Source of the DNA: Streptomyces sp. TG1A-8
GTDB lineage: Bacteria > Actinomycetota > Actinomycetes > Streptomycetales > Streptomycetaceae
Direction of reading: 5' to 3'
Length of the DNA stretch: 64,000 bases
Assembly (NCBI RefSeq): GCF_030499535.1
Contig: NZ_JASTLB010000001.1
Location: 6,944,001 to 7,008,000 of the forward strand
The number at the start of each line of letters is the position of its first letter. Position 1 is the stretch's first letter. Of the stretch, positions 34,904-43,746 are shown one piece after another. Both the position numbers and the translations under genes were made by a program. The notes under the pieces are model-generated. The model was given only the letters and a program-made list of their open reading frames with translations. It searched no databases and was not told where the DNA came from.

Positions 34904-35898
34904 GTGACGACCCCGGGGAACGACTCCGGCTGCGGCAGACGGCCGGACGCATCGCTTCCGCACTTCCGGCTGATCGAGGATCTGCGCGCCCGGACACCCG
35001 TGCGGCTCGGGCCGTGTCCCGTCGAGTCCGGCACGTGGGACTCCGTGCTGGCCGCCGAACCGGACCTGCCCGACGTCCTATGGAACGTCTTCGTGCTGGA
35101 CCAGCCGAAGGCCCATCTGCGCTTCGGGAGCCCGGCGCACGCACTGGCCGCCGCGAAGACACTGCGCAGCGTGGCGCCGGCCGGGACCCACCGGTTCATC
35201 GCCGAGGGCGAGATCATCGCCCTGCTGTGCGCTGGCCGAGCCGAGGAGGCGCTCGAGACGGCGGTCCGGTTCGTGCCTCTGACCATTTCGGACGAGATCG
35301 CTTTCCTGCTGCACCAGGTCGCTGCCGCGACCGCTGCGGGAAACCCGGCCACGCGCAGCGCCTCGCGACCGGCCTCGCGGCGGTCGTGACCCAGTCGGCC
35401 GTGCCCTCCGCGGAACCGGCCACGTTCCTCCGCCGGACCAAGCATCTGGCGGTGCTCCTGGAAACGCTCGACGCGCCGCGCTTCGCACTCGCCGTACACC
35501 TGCACGGAATGGACGCGTGCCGCGAACACCCGGACGAGCCGTTGTACCTGGCCTTCACCGAGGGCGCCCTGCGCATGGCGCCGGACCACCAGCACGCGAG
35601 CCGGTGGCGGTTCGTGCGGGAGAAGCTTCTCGTCGGCTCGCGGTACGCCGAGGTGGGGGGCAGACGGCGCCCGGGCGACAAGCGCGGGCACCCAGCCGTC
35701 CGCGAGCTGATCGCTGCGGTCGAAGCGGCAGCGGTGAGGGTCGGACTACCGGCCCGGGTGACCAAGGACATCTGCGAAGCCCTCGACCACAACCTGCTGC
35801 CGAAGAACATTGAAGGCACCCGAGTCAAGTTGAAACGCCTGGTCAAACTCGGCATCCTCACCGAGGTCGACACTGGCAGCTTCGCCAGGAAGCAGTAA
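34904..35898 (+). pseudogene. Unrecognised protein with C-terminal winged-helix-like region, frameshifted
   Basis: From GTG 34904 the frame gives LRARTPVRLGPCPVESGTWD, LWNVFVLDQPKAHLRFGSPA and ALLCAGRAEEALETAVRFVP. Near 35340 it shifts by one base; the second part (PATFLRRTKHLAVLLETLDA to TEVDTGSFARKQ) stays open to 35898. The C-terminus ICEALDHNLLPKNIEGTRVK followed by LKRLVKLGILTEVDTG has the look of a winged helix. I do not know the family. The clean match of composition and phase on both sides makes one frameshift, genuine or a sequence error, the simplest reading. Confidence 0.6.
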
Positions 35899-36003
35899 CC
35901 GGCCGAGCCCCGATTGGCTTCGTTCACGTCAAACAGCAGCAGTATGGCCGCCTGTGCTCGTAAGAATGGCGGTCGTGCGGGTGGTGGGGATCAGTGGGCC
36001 TTG

Positions 36004-37092
36004 TCAGCCAGCCCATGGGGTGAGGCTGGTGCGGTCGAACGGGCCACCGTGCGCGGCGGCGTACGTGATGGCGTCGTTGACGGCCTCGAGGCCGAACGAC
36101 CGGACTCGTTCGGGGGCGAGATCCAGGGTGCCCGAAGCGAGGAGCCGGATGATGCCGACATTGGCTGAGCGCGGGTACATCCACTGCCCGCGCACGGTGA
36201 TCGAGTTGCGCATGATCCATGGGTACGGGAGTGCGAGGTCGTCGCCACCGAGCATGCCGACGCCGCCCATGAGGACGACGCGGCCGTACTCGCGGACGGT
36301 CATGGCCGCCGCGCGCGACACCGAGCTGGGTGCGCTCGGCGGGAGCAAGTCGATCACCATGTCGATCGGACCGTCGGCCGCCGCGTACATCGCCGCGCGG
36401 TCGGTGGTCTCGTCTCCGGTCAGCGGGACCGGGCGCAGACGCGGACCGAACCGGTCGGCGAGGAGGTCGAGCGCGGCCTGGTTGCGGCCCGGGGCGACCA
36501 CGCGGCCCGCTCCCATCGCGAGCGCGACCGCGACCGCGCTGCTGCCGAGATTGCCGGTGGCCCCGCTGACGAGCAGCGTCTCGCCGGCTTCCAGCCCGCC
36601 TGCGAGCAGCCCGCCGTAGGAGATGGCGTGCACGGTGAGTGCGGCCCAGCGGGCCGGATCGTCCCCTGCCACGGTGGGCAGCGGGAAGACGTTCTCCGTC
36701 GGGACCCGCATGAGCTCGGCGAACGAACCGTCGTGCAGGTACCGGGCGAGCCGCGCGCCGCCCTCGCCGCGCGAACTCCAGCCCTGGAGCGTGATGTCGG
36801 GCGTCAGGGCGTCGTCCCGCGAGCGCACCGTCGAGTCGCACCACACCAGGTCGCCGACGCGCAGCCGGGTGGCGTCCGGGCCGACGTGGATGATCCGCCC
36901 CACGCCGCCGACACCGGGCACGACAGGAGGGACAAGGGGGTAGTTCCGCTTGCCGCCGAAGACCTCGGCCGCGTACGGCGCCACGCTGGCGGCGAGGACC
37001 TCGACCACCACCTCACCACCCCCGGCCTCGGGGTCGGGTACCTCCCGCACCGTGAGCGGGGCGCCGAACTGCGTCAGAACTGCTGCTCGCAC
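36004..37092 (-). CDS. Zinc-type alcohol dehydrogenase-like (MDR) oxidoreductase
   Basis: I choose GTG 37092, preceded by GGAGGT, giving 362 aa; earlier in-frame starts overlap the divergent promoter. The GroES-like fold (VRAAVLTQFGAPLTVREVPD) is followed by VAPYAAEVFGGKRNYPLVPP and an NAD(P) site TLLVSGATGNLGSSAVAVAL. The catalytic-zinc Cys/His pair of true alcohol dehydrogenases is not apparent, suggesting a zinc-free member. It is divergent from a LysR regulator 102 bp away, which most likely controls it. Substrate unknown. Confidence 0.85.
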   Translation of the reverse strand: MRAAVLTQFGAPLTVREVPDPEAGGGEVVVEVLAASVAPYAAEVFGGKRNYPLVPPVVPGVGGVGRIIHVGPDATRLRVGDLVWCDSTVRSRDDALTPDITLQGWSSRGEGGARLARYLHDGSFAELMRVPTENVFPLPTVAGDDPARWAALTVHAISYGGLLAGGLEAGETLLVSGATGNLGSSAVAVALAMGAGRVVAPGRNQAALDLLADRFGPRLRPVPLTGDETTDRAAMYAAADGPIDMVIDLLPPSAPSSVSRAAAMTVREYGRVVLMGGVGMLGGDDLALPYPWIMRNSITVRGQWMYPRSANVGIIRLLASGTLDLAPERVRSFGLEAVNDAITYAAAHGGPFDRTSLTPWAG

Positions 37093-37168
37093 CTGATGAC
37101 CTCCGTGTTCGTCCGTGCTCGTGGGATCGACACTAGGAGCTGGGCGGGTATGCGGGAAGCGATGATCT

Positions 37169-37191
37169 GGCATCCATGGTATGCGTATGCC
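37169..37191. promoter_or_regulatory. Candidate LysR box
   Basis: GGCAT at 37169-37173 and ATGCC at 37187-37191 form a dyad in the divergent LysR/dehydrogenase promoter. The right arm is three bases before the LysR start, which would suit autorepression. Confidence 0.35.
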
Positions 37192-37193
37192 GC

Positions 37194-38087
37194 ATGGACA
37201 TCTCCAGCACGGGACTGCGGGTCCTGCGGCAGATCGCTGAGTCCGGCAGCTTCACCGCGGCAGCTGCCCGACTCGGCTACACGCAGTCGGCCGTCTCACG
37301 CCAGGCCGCAGCCCTCGAACGCAGCGTGGGCACCACCCTGTTCGAACGCCGCCCAGACGGGGTACGGCTCACCCCCTCCGGCTTGACCCTGCTGCGGCAC
37401 GCCCACACGGTCCTGGCCTCGCTCGCAGCGGTCGAGCGTGAGCTCACCGGCACCGTCCCGCGGACCGAACTGGTGCGGCTCGGGGTGTTCCTGAGCGCGG
37501 GCGCGGCGATCCTGCCCGTCGCACTCGCACACCTCGCGGCGGCCGACCCGCAAATCACGGTCATCACTAGCGAGGGCACCACGCCCACTCTGATCCGGGC
37601 GCTGCGCGCGGGCTCGCTCGACCTCGCCGTGCTGACGTCCCGTCCACCCCACCGGCCCTTCGACGGCGACTCGCCGCGCCTGCACGTCGAAACCGTCGCG
37701 GACACCGAACTGGTCGTGGCGGTGCCGTCGACCGGGAAGTTCGCCGGACGCACCACGGTGCACATCGACGAGCTGGTCGACGCCGCGTGGATCGCCACCC
37801 CGTCATCGAGCTCCGAGCCGCTGCTCGGCGTCTGGCCCGGCCTGCCCGGACGGCCTCGCGTCATCCACTCCGCGCGCGACTGGCTGACGAAGCTCCAGCT
37901 GGTTGCCGGCGGCTTCGGTGTGACGACGGTGCCGTCCCGGCTCTCACCGGTGCTGCCGCCTGGGGTGAGCCTGCTGCGCGTCGACTGCGCACCCCCCGAG
38001 ATCCGCCGGGTGCTCGTGGCGCGCCTCCCCGGCCACCCCGCCCCGGCGATCACGGCCGTCACCCGAGCGATCACTTCGACCGCCTGA
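37194..38087 (+). CDS. LysR-family transcriptional regulator
   Basis: 297 aa from ATG 37194. The N-terminal helix-turn-helix is SGSFTAAAARLGYTQSAVSR followed by QAAALERSVGTTLFERRPDG. The substrate-binding domain (RLGVFLSAGAAILPVALAHL, GSLDLAVLTSRPP, VAGGFGVTTVPSRLSPVLPP) is complete. It faces the zinc-free dehydrogenase gene and presumably activates it in response to a substrate-like ligand. No other target is suggested by the neighbourhood. Confidence 0.9.
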   Translation: MDISSTGLRVLRQIAESGSFTAAAARLGYTQSAVSRQAAALERSVGTTLFERRPDGVRLTPSGLTLLRHAHTVLASLAAVERELTGTVPRTELVRLGVFLSAGAAILPVALAHLAAADPQITVITSEGTTPTLIRALRAGSLDLAVLTSRPPHRPFDGDSPRLHVETVADTELVVAVPSTGKFAGRTTVHIDELVDAAWIATPSSSSEPLLGVWPGLPGRPRVIHSARDWLTKLQLVAGGFGVTTVPSRLSPVLPPGVSLLRVDCAPPEIRRVLVARLPGHPAPAITAVTRAITSTA

Positions 38088-38364
38088 ACCGCCGCCAAGG
38101 CCGCGCACGATCGCGTGTACCGCTTTCCCCCTCACGGGTGGGCACCGCGGTCACCATCGGCCTGTTCTTCGCGGTACTGGCGATCGGCTTCGCCGTCGTC
38201 ACGGCCCTGCACGCACTCCTCGCGCCCCGCGGCCGCGCAGAACGGCCGCCGGCAGCCAGCCTTCCGCCGAGGCAAGCGGACTCGTTGCCGGTGGACAGCG
38301 TCGCACTGGTCGGGGTTTCGTGTCCGATCTCCTACCAAAATTCCTCAAACCGCCCCCTCAGGCA
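38088..38364. other. Gap with a hydrophobic-segment fragment
   Basis: A frame reading RVGTAVTIGLFFAVLAIGFA then VVTALHALLAP encodes one clear transmembrane helix, open into the IS6 remnant. It may be the start of a small membrane protein cut by IS6. There is no family match I can name. Confidence 0.3.
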
Positions 38365-38816
38365 CCAGCGCCGCACGCTCTCGGTCGACGCCGGCGGCAA
38401 CGTCCTCGACATCCTCGTGCACAACCGCCGCGACCAGGCCGCAGCCAGACGCTTCTTCCGCAGGCTCCTCACAAAGACCCGCACGGTGCCGCGGGTGGTC
38501 GTCACTGACACGCTCCGCTCCTGCGCCGCGGCCCACCGCGAGGTCATGCCCTGCGTCGAGCACCGGCAGTCGAAGTACCTGAACAACCGGGCCGAGAACA
38601 GCCACCAGCCCACCCGGCAACGCGAACGCGCGATGAAGGGCCTGGCGCTCCGTGGGCACAGCCCAGCGGTTCCTGTCCGCCTCCAGCGGCACCTCACCCC
38701 ACTTCCGGCCCCGCCGTCATCTGATCCCCGCATCCGACTACCGCGCCGAGACGACCGTCCGCTTCGCCGTCTGGGACCAGGTCACCGACACCGCCGGCCT
38801 GCCCGCAACGCTCTGA
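38365..38816 (+). pseudogene. IS6-family transposase, C-terminal remnant
   Basis: LSVDAGGNVLDILVHNRRDQ, AAARRFFRRLLTKTRTVPRV and NNRAENSHQPTRQRERAMKG match the DDE C-half of IS6/IS26-like transposases (the last segment carries the catalytic Glu). After MKGL a frameshift occurs; the rest (RFLSASSGTSPHF, ETTVRFAVWDQVT) is in another frame, ending TGA 38814-38816. The N-terminal half is absent. A related, longer but also broken copy lies at 61402-62122. Confidence 0.85.
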
Positions 38817-38879
38817 CCCAGAGTCGGCACCCGGGCCAGCCACACCCCAGTACGCCATCAGGCACCCGCGCACCCAACA

Positions 38880-39120
38880 ACGTGCCAGCGTCCTCGGGGG
38901 ACAGTCCCGACGCCACAAGCTGCATCGCACGCCGCTGCTGCCACGCGAACTGGGCGTTGAACGTCAGACCGACGTGGTTCGTCGGAGTGGAGAACCACCG
39001 CCGCCGTTCAACCTCGTACTCGCTGCCGGGCGGCCCCCACCGGGCCAGAGTACGCTGCTCGTCGTCGAGGTCGGCCAGCCGGCCGTCGCGGCCCGTGACA
39101 TGGCCTGGGCGCCCGTCTTC
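38880..39120 (-). pseudogene. Internal fragment of an unrecognised protein
   Basis: The reverse strand has a continuous, amino-acid-balanced frame: GRLADLDDEQRTLARWGPPG, SEYEVERRRWFSTPTNHVGL and QFAWQQRRAMQLVASGLSPE. It is cut on one side by the IS6 remnant and on the other by the IS5 element. Trp/Arg-rich composition recalls helicase-associated repeats of actinobacterial plasmid helicases, but this is a guess. Confidence 0.4.
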
Positions 39121-39137
39121 GGCGCTGTGCCCGGCTC

Positions 39138-40027
39138 AGAACTCCTATCGCAATGACGTCAGGCGCCTCCAGCAGATGAGCGCGCATCCGAGGGTGAGGA
39201 AGGCTTCGTGGATGTCGTCGCGGATCTCCCAGCGGATCCGCAGACGGCGGAACCAGTGCAGGTGGGCGAATGCGCGTTCCACGACCCAGCGTTGGGTGCC
39301 GAGTCCGGAGCCGTGTTCGGTGCCGCGTCGGGCGATCAGTGGCTTCACGCCCAGGTCCCGGACGAGCCGGCGGTACTTGTCGTGGTCGTAGCCGCGGTCG
39401 CCCAGCACCACGTCCGGGCGGCGTCGGGGCCGGCCTCGCTTGCCCCGCACCGGCGGTATCGCCTCCAGCAGAGGGATCAGCTGGGTGACGTCGTTGCGGT
39501 TGCCGCCGGTCAGCGTGGCGGCGAGCGGGATGCCGGTGGCGTCGGTGATCAGGTGGTGCTTGCTGCCGGTTCTGCCCCGGTCAACAGGGCTTCGTCCGGT
39601 CTTGGGACCCCCTTTAGCGCGCGGATGTGGGAGCCGTCGACGGCCGCTCGGGAGAAGTCCAGGGCGTTCGCGCTGCGGAGCTTGGCAAGGAGGACCTCGT
39701 GCAGTCGGGGCCACACGCCGGCCCCGGTCCACTCGGCCAGGCGTCGCCAGCAGGTCATGCCCGAGCCGAAGCCGAGTTCCTGCGGCAGGTGTTCCCAGGA
39801 GATCCCGGTGTGCAGGACGAACAGGATGCCCTGGAACACCAGCCGGTCCGGATGCCGCTTGCGCCCTGGGTGCCGGGCCCGACGCTCGACCTTGGGCAGC
39901 GGCGGTTCGATCACCGCCCACAGCTCGTCATCGACTTCCCACGGCTTCGGCCGTGCCACTTCGCACCCCCAGATCATCGCTGCCGTAATGATCCAACCAC
40001 CTCGAAAATCATTTCGTTAGGAGTTCT
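39138..40027 (-). mobile_element. IS5-family element (IS427-like, two overlapping frames), complete
   Basis: About 890 bp between short inverted repeats: AGAACTCCTATCGCAATGA at the left end and, on the reverse strand of the right end, AGAACTCCTAACGAAATG. It encodes one transposase over two frames. Immediately to its right lies a 413-bp repeat of its own right half. Confidence 0.85.
39145..39977 (-). CDS. IS5-family transposase made by -1 frameshift of two ORFs
   Basis: OrfA (start 39977) carries VARPKPWEVDDELWAVIEPP, GISWEHLPQELGFGSGMTCW and the first catalytic Asp in AAVDGSHIRA. At CTAAAGGGGGTC (near 39615) orfB continues in the -1 frame as KGGPKTGRSPVDRGRTGSKH with the second Asp in VVLGDRGYDHDKYRRLVRDL and the Glu in RWVVERAFAHLHWFRRLRIR, ending TAG 39145-39147. 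IS427-group elements normally make their transposase by frameshifting at such A/G runs, so this copy may be functional rather than broken. Confidence 0.85.
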
Positions 40028-40440
40028 TAGCGCGCGGATGTGGGAGCCGTCGACGGCCGCTCGGGAGAAGTCCAGGGCGTTCGCGCTGCGGAGCTTGGCA
40101 AGGAGGACCTCGTGCAGTCGGGGCCACACGCCGGCCCCGGTCCACTCGGCCAGGCGTCGCCAGCAGGTCATGCCCGAGCCGAAGCCGAGTTCCTGCGGCA
40201 GGTGTTCCCAGGAGATCCCGGTGTGCAGGACGAACAGGATGCCCTGGAACACCAGCCGGTCCGGATGCCGCTTGCGCCCTGGGTGCCGGGCCCGACGCTC
40301 GACCTTGGGCAGCAGCGGTTCGATCACCGCCCACAGCTCGTCATCGACTTCCCACGGCTTCGGCCGTGCCACTTCGCACCCCCAGATCATCGCTGCCGTA
40401 ATGATCCAACCACCTCGAAAATCATTTCGTTAGGAGTTCT
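40028..40440 (-). mobile_element. Right-hand 413 bp of the same IS5 element, tandem partial copy
   Basis: This segment repeats 39615-40027 almost exactly. One clear difference (CAGCGGCGG against CAGCAGCGG) changes Pro to Leu in orfA. It ends with the same terminal AGGAGTTCT. The left half is missing; the break is exactly at the outer end of the full copy, so the orfA frame here runs from SHIRAL into the neighbour's inverted repeat. It looks like the product of an adjacent deletion or one-ended event by the full copy. Confidence 0.9.
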
Positions 40441-40496
40441 CAGTCGGCATCTGCCTCAGCGCTCCAAGGTCCGCACGCATACACGCTCCTGTCGCG

Positions 40497-41291
40497 TCAG
40501 TAGAAAATCGGTCCGGACAGGCCGCCGCCGGCAGCGACGGCCTCCCCGTTGATCGCAACGCTCAGAGGCGAGGCCAAAAAGGTGACCACGTGCGCGACCT
40601 CGGACGGTTGGATGAGGCGGCCGACGCTCACACCGGCGGCGAGTTCCTCGGCGATCTCGGCCTCGGTCACCCCACGTGCGGCCGCGCCGTCGCGGATCAT
40701 GGTTTGCACGCCCTCGGTCTGCGTCACCCAGGGGTGGACAACCGTTACGTTGACTCCCACCGGGCCGAGTTCGTCCGCCAGGTTCTTGGTCATCGCGGCG
40801 ACAGCGACGTTACGCACGGAGCTGAAAACGGATCCTGTGCGCCGCAGCGCAAGCCCGCCGATGTTGATTATCCGGCCCCAGCCGCGCTCGATCATCTGGG
40901 GCGCGACGGCTCGCGCGCAGCGCAGATAGCCCAGGACCTTCGTCTCCATCTCGAAGCGGAGGTCGTCGTCGTCGAGGGTCAGGAAACCTGTCGCCGGGCC
41001 TCCAGCCGCCTTGGCCGCTCCGTTCACGAGGATGTCCACGCCCCCGAATCGATGCGTGACTGCCGCTACCGCCGACTCGACCTGCCGGTCCTGAGTCGTG
41101 TCCGCCACGACGCCGATGGCGTCGTACCCCGCGGCGCGCAGCCGACCCGCCGAGGTCTCGACGGCGTCGGCGTCCCGGGCGAGAAGCGCGACCTGTGCTC
41201 CCTCACGGGCGAGTTCTGTGGCGACTGCGTACCCCAGCCCCCGGCTTCCCCCGGTTACGAGCGCCCTCTTGCCATCAAGCTTCAAGTCCAC
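40497..41291 (-). CDS. SDR-family protein with altered catalytic motif
   Basis: 264 aa. The cofactor site RALVTGGSRGLGYAVATELA and the NGA variant of the NAG motif (DILVNGAAKAAGG) are fine. The active-site region reads RIINIGGLALRRTGSVFSSV then RNVAVAAMTKNLADELGPVG: where classical SDRs have Ser, Tyr-x-x-x-Lys, this has Gly, and Phe with Arg. The family context (KNLADELGPVGVNVTVVHPW) is otherwise typical. The enzyme may be a reductase with a different mechanism or a non-catalytic binder. It is flanked on the right by a 500-bp gap and then an MFS pump on the same strand. Confidence 0.82.
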   Translation of the reverse strand: MDLKLDGKRALVTGGSRGLGYAVATELAREGAQVALLARDADAVETSAGRLRAAGYDAIGVVADTTQDRQVESAVAAVTHRFGGVDILVNGAAKAAGGPATGFLTLDDDDLRFEMETKVLGYLRCARAVAPQMIERGWGRIINIGGLALRRTGSVFSSVRNVAVAAMTKNLADELGPVGVNVTVVHPWVTQTEGVQTMIRDGAAARGVTEAEIAEELAAGVSVGRLIQPSEVAHVVTFLASPLSVAINGEAVAAGGGLSGPIFY

Positions 41292-41804
41292 TTTTGTTGC
41301 TCCTTGTTGATCCGATGATGATTCTTTGTGCCGCTACGGATGCGGCAGCACCTGTCAGCAGGGACGGTATTGCTCGCGATTGTCGGTCCGGAGGACCGGC
41401 GAGGACTCCGTCGAGCGAGCGACGCGGTGGGCACACCAATCGGCGCCCGTCCGGTCAGGTGTTCCTCCGACTTCGAGTAGCGCTCGGCACCGACCGCGGC
41501 ATCGAATCGGTGCCGCTGGAAGCGGATGGCCACGTCGACGAGGTCTGGATGGTGGAACCGGGGCGCCGACAGTGCAGCAGGCGGCCCTGCCCTCAGTCGT
41601 AACCGGCGACGGCGGCGCGCTTGATGTGCAGGGCGTCCTGCGGTTGCGGCAAGTCCTGGCCGAGCGCGGCTCGTTGACTGGAGCGCGGGGTTGTCCGCCG
41701 GCGGAAGCGCGTGGGCCGGAAGCTCCTCGGACGGGCGATGTCGAGGACGTCAGTCGTCGCCATGCTTCTCGTGGTGCGTGCGGCGGCGACCCGGGCGGCC
41801 GGGG
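41292..41804. other. Long gap between SDR and MFS genes
   Basis: Frames here are arginine-rich and unconvincing on both strands. The SDR promoter must lie at its left end, where ATTCTTTGTG and nearby AT-rich sequence stand out. No terminator is obvious. I see nothing else. Confidence 0.4.
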
Positions 41805-43013
41805 TCACAGTGCCGCCTTAAGCGCGGTGCGGGCGGCAACAGCGAGGAGGACGAGGGCGAGTCCGGTGGCCACCGCGCCCATCCAGATGGGGGAGGTGTA
41901 GCCGAGCCCGGCCGTGATCATGAGCCCGCCGATCCACGAGCCGAGGGCGTTGCCGAGGTTCACCGCCGCGATCGGGGCGCCGGACGCGATCGCCCCGGCG
42001 GCGCGCGCGTGTCGCATCACCTTCTGCTGGTAGCCGGGCGCGGCGGCGAAGCCGAACATTCCCATGAGGCCCAGCGAGATCGCCGCTACGACAGGATGGC
42101 CGGCGAGCAACCCGAGGAGGACTTGCACGGCCAACAGGCCCACGAGCGACCCTGCCAGGGTGGCGTCCAGGGCGCGGTTGACCAGCCGGCCGCCCAGCGC
42201 GTTGCCGATCATGAGGCCGATGCCGAAGAGCACGAGCAGCCAGGGAACAGCGCTGGTGGGGTAGCCCGAGACCTTCGTGAGCGTCAGCGCGACATAGGTG
42301 AAGGCGCCGAACATGCCGCCGAACCCGAACGTCGCGATGCCCATCGCCAAAAGAGCCTGCCGGTTGAGGAGATGCCGCAGATCGGCGAGGGAGCTCGTGG
42401 GCGTGGGCGCCACGTGGGGGACGACCGCGAGGATGGCCAGGGTTGCGACGACCGCGAGGGCCACGATGACGCCGAAGACGACCCGCCACCCGAACTGCTG
42501 CCCGAGCACGGTGCCAAGCGGCACGCCGAGCACGTTCGCGAACGTCAGGCCGCCCAACATGGTGGCAATGGCCCGGCCTTGATTTCGTGCGTCGGCGAGG
42601 CTGACGGCGACGACGATGCCCATGCCGAGGAACGCCCCGTTGGTCGTCCCGGCGATGATCCGCCCCGCGAGGACGACCTCGAAGTTCGGTCCTAGCGCGC
42701 AGAGGAGGTTACCGATGACGAAGACGACACCGATCTGCACCAGGGCCGACTTCGGCGGAATACGGCTGAGGGCCGTGGTCAGGGCGAGGGCGCCCACGAT
42801 GATGCCCACCGCGTACGTCGTCACCAGAATGCCCGCGCTGCCGTCACTGACCGACAGATCATCGGCGACGTCCGGCAGCAGGCCGGCAATCACGAACTCC
42901 GCCAGGCCGACGGCGAAACTGGCCAGAGCGAGCGCGTACAGCCCGAGGGGCGTCCTGGGGGTCCGAGTGAGCGCCTCGTGGGGTGTCTCAGATGTGGTGT
43001 GCACATGTGTCAT
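41805..43013 (-). CDS. MFS drug/sugar efflux transporter (AraJ/Cmx-like, DHA1)
   Basis: A 402-aa 12-helix transporter: LYALALASFAVGLAEFVIAG at TM1, GILVTTYAVGIIVGALALTT at TM2, RIIAGTTNGAFLGMGIVVAV at TM4 (motif B, Arg), and GLTFANVLGVPLGTVLGQQF at TM5 (motif C, typical of antiporters). This is the DHA1 pattern of AraJ, YdhP and chloramphenicol exporters such as Cmx. It should export a small compound by proton antiport. No regulator is adjacent; the nearest LysR gene lies beyond an IS110 fragment. Confidence 0.9.
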   Translation of the reverse strand: MTHVHTTSETPHEALTRTPRTPLGLYALALASFAVGLAEFVIAGLLPDVADDLSVSDGSAGILVTTYAVGIIVGALALTTALSRIPPKSALVQIGVVFVIGNLLCALGPNFEVVLAGRIIAGTTNGAFLGMGIVVAVSLADARNQGRAIATMLGGLTFANVLGVPLGTVLGQQFGWRVVFGVIVALAVVATLAILAVVPHVAPTPTSSLADLRHLLNRQALLAMGIATFGFGGMFGAFTYVALTLTKVSGYPTSAVPWLLVLFGIGLMIGNALGGRLVNRALDATLAGSLVGLLAVQVLLGLLAGHPVVAAISLGLMGMFGFAAAPGYQQKVMRHARAAGAIASGAPIAAVNLGNALGSWIGGLMITAGLGYTSPIWMGAVATGLALVLLAVAARTALKAAL

Positions 43014-43410
43014 GACGAGCAGAACCTTCAGGCATCACCTCAGGATTCCTGAATTCATGGCCCTGATCCATCCAAAGTTTTGATGTCATCCGCTTCGGAT
43101 TTCGATAGGTGCAGGTCAGAGGCTGCGCAGATAGGAGCGGTGGTGCGCCCCGTTATCTTCTTCACGGTCCTGCAAGAGAGCCGCCGGCCTTCGGGCCCGG
43201 CACTACTGCTGCCCCCTGTCGATCGGATGACCGTGGGGGTGGTGCCACCGGGCTCGAGAGGTGCCGTCGGAGACGCTGATCAGAGGCCCGACCACCGCCT
43301 GGCCGGGCGCAATGCCCGGCCAACTGCGGGCGGCAGGTCTGCATAACGTGGATGCGCGCGAACGAACCCACCGCCGGGGCCGGCACCGGATCGAACGATG
43401 TGAGGGCACC
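43014..43410. other. Left end of an IS110-family element (non-coding, possible bridge RNA region)
   Basis: The right part of this gap (about 43235-43410) directly precedes an IS110 transposase start. It contains a perfect 9-bp hairpin TGGCCGGGC/GCCCGGCCA with a 5-nt loop (43300-43322) and another self-complementary stretch (GGTGGTGCCACC, 43237-43248). IS110 elements carry a structured non-coding end upstream of the gene that encodes the bridge RNA. The left part should hold the MFS promoter. Confidence 0.45.
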
Positions 43411-43540
43411 GTGACCGAGATCGACGGGGTGGGCGTCTTCCTCGGCCTGGACGTCGGCAAGAGCACACACCACGGCCACGGGCTGACCCCGGCCGGGAAG
43501 AAAGTGTTCGACAAGCAGCTGCCCAAGAGCGAGCCCAGGG
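43411..43540 (+). pseudogene. IS110-family transposase, N-terminal fragment
   Basis: From GTG 43411 (TGAGGG upstream): VGVFLGLDVGKSTHHGHGLT, PAGKKVFDKQLPKSEPR. The FLGLDVGK segment holds the first catalytic Asp of the RuvC-like DEDD domain. Homology ends after about 43 codons. All remaining acidic residues and the C-terminal serine domain are gone. Confidence 0.8.
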
Positions 43541-43639
43541 CGGTTCGGTCAGCCACGATGGCAGGACGGGCACAGGTCTCTCCGGTGATCACAGAGCGTC
43601 GCAACTCCAGGATCACCAAGAATCTGTGCCTGCTTCGTT

Positions 43640-43664
43640 GATGGGGGGCGCCCCGCCCCCCATC
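43640..43664 (-). terminator. Terminator downstream of the LysR gene
   Basis: GATGGGGGGC / GCCCCCCATC forms a 10-bp stem with a 5-nt GC loop, 82 bp beyond the stop of the leftward LysR gene. Confidence 0.65.
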
Positions 43665-43746
43665 TGCGCGGCCTTTGGACGGCCGCAAGGCAACGATGTG
43701 ATGAGGAGCCGCGTCTCGGGTCCTGCCGGTCTCAGAGTGTCCGTGG

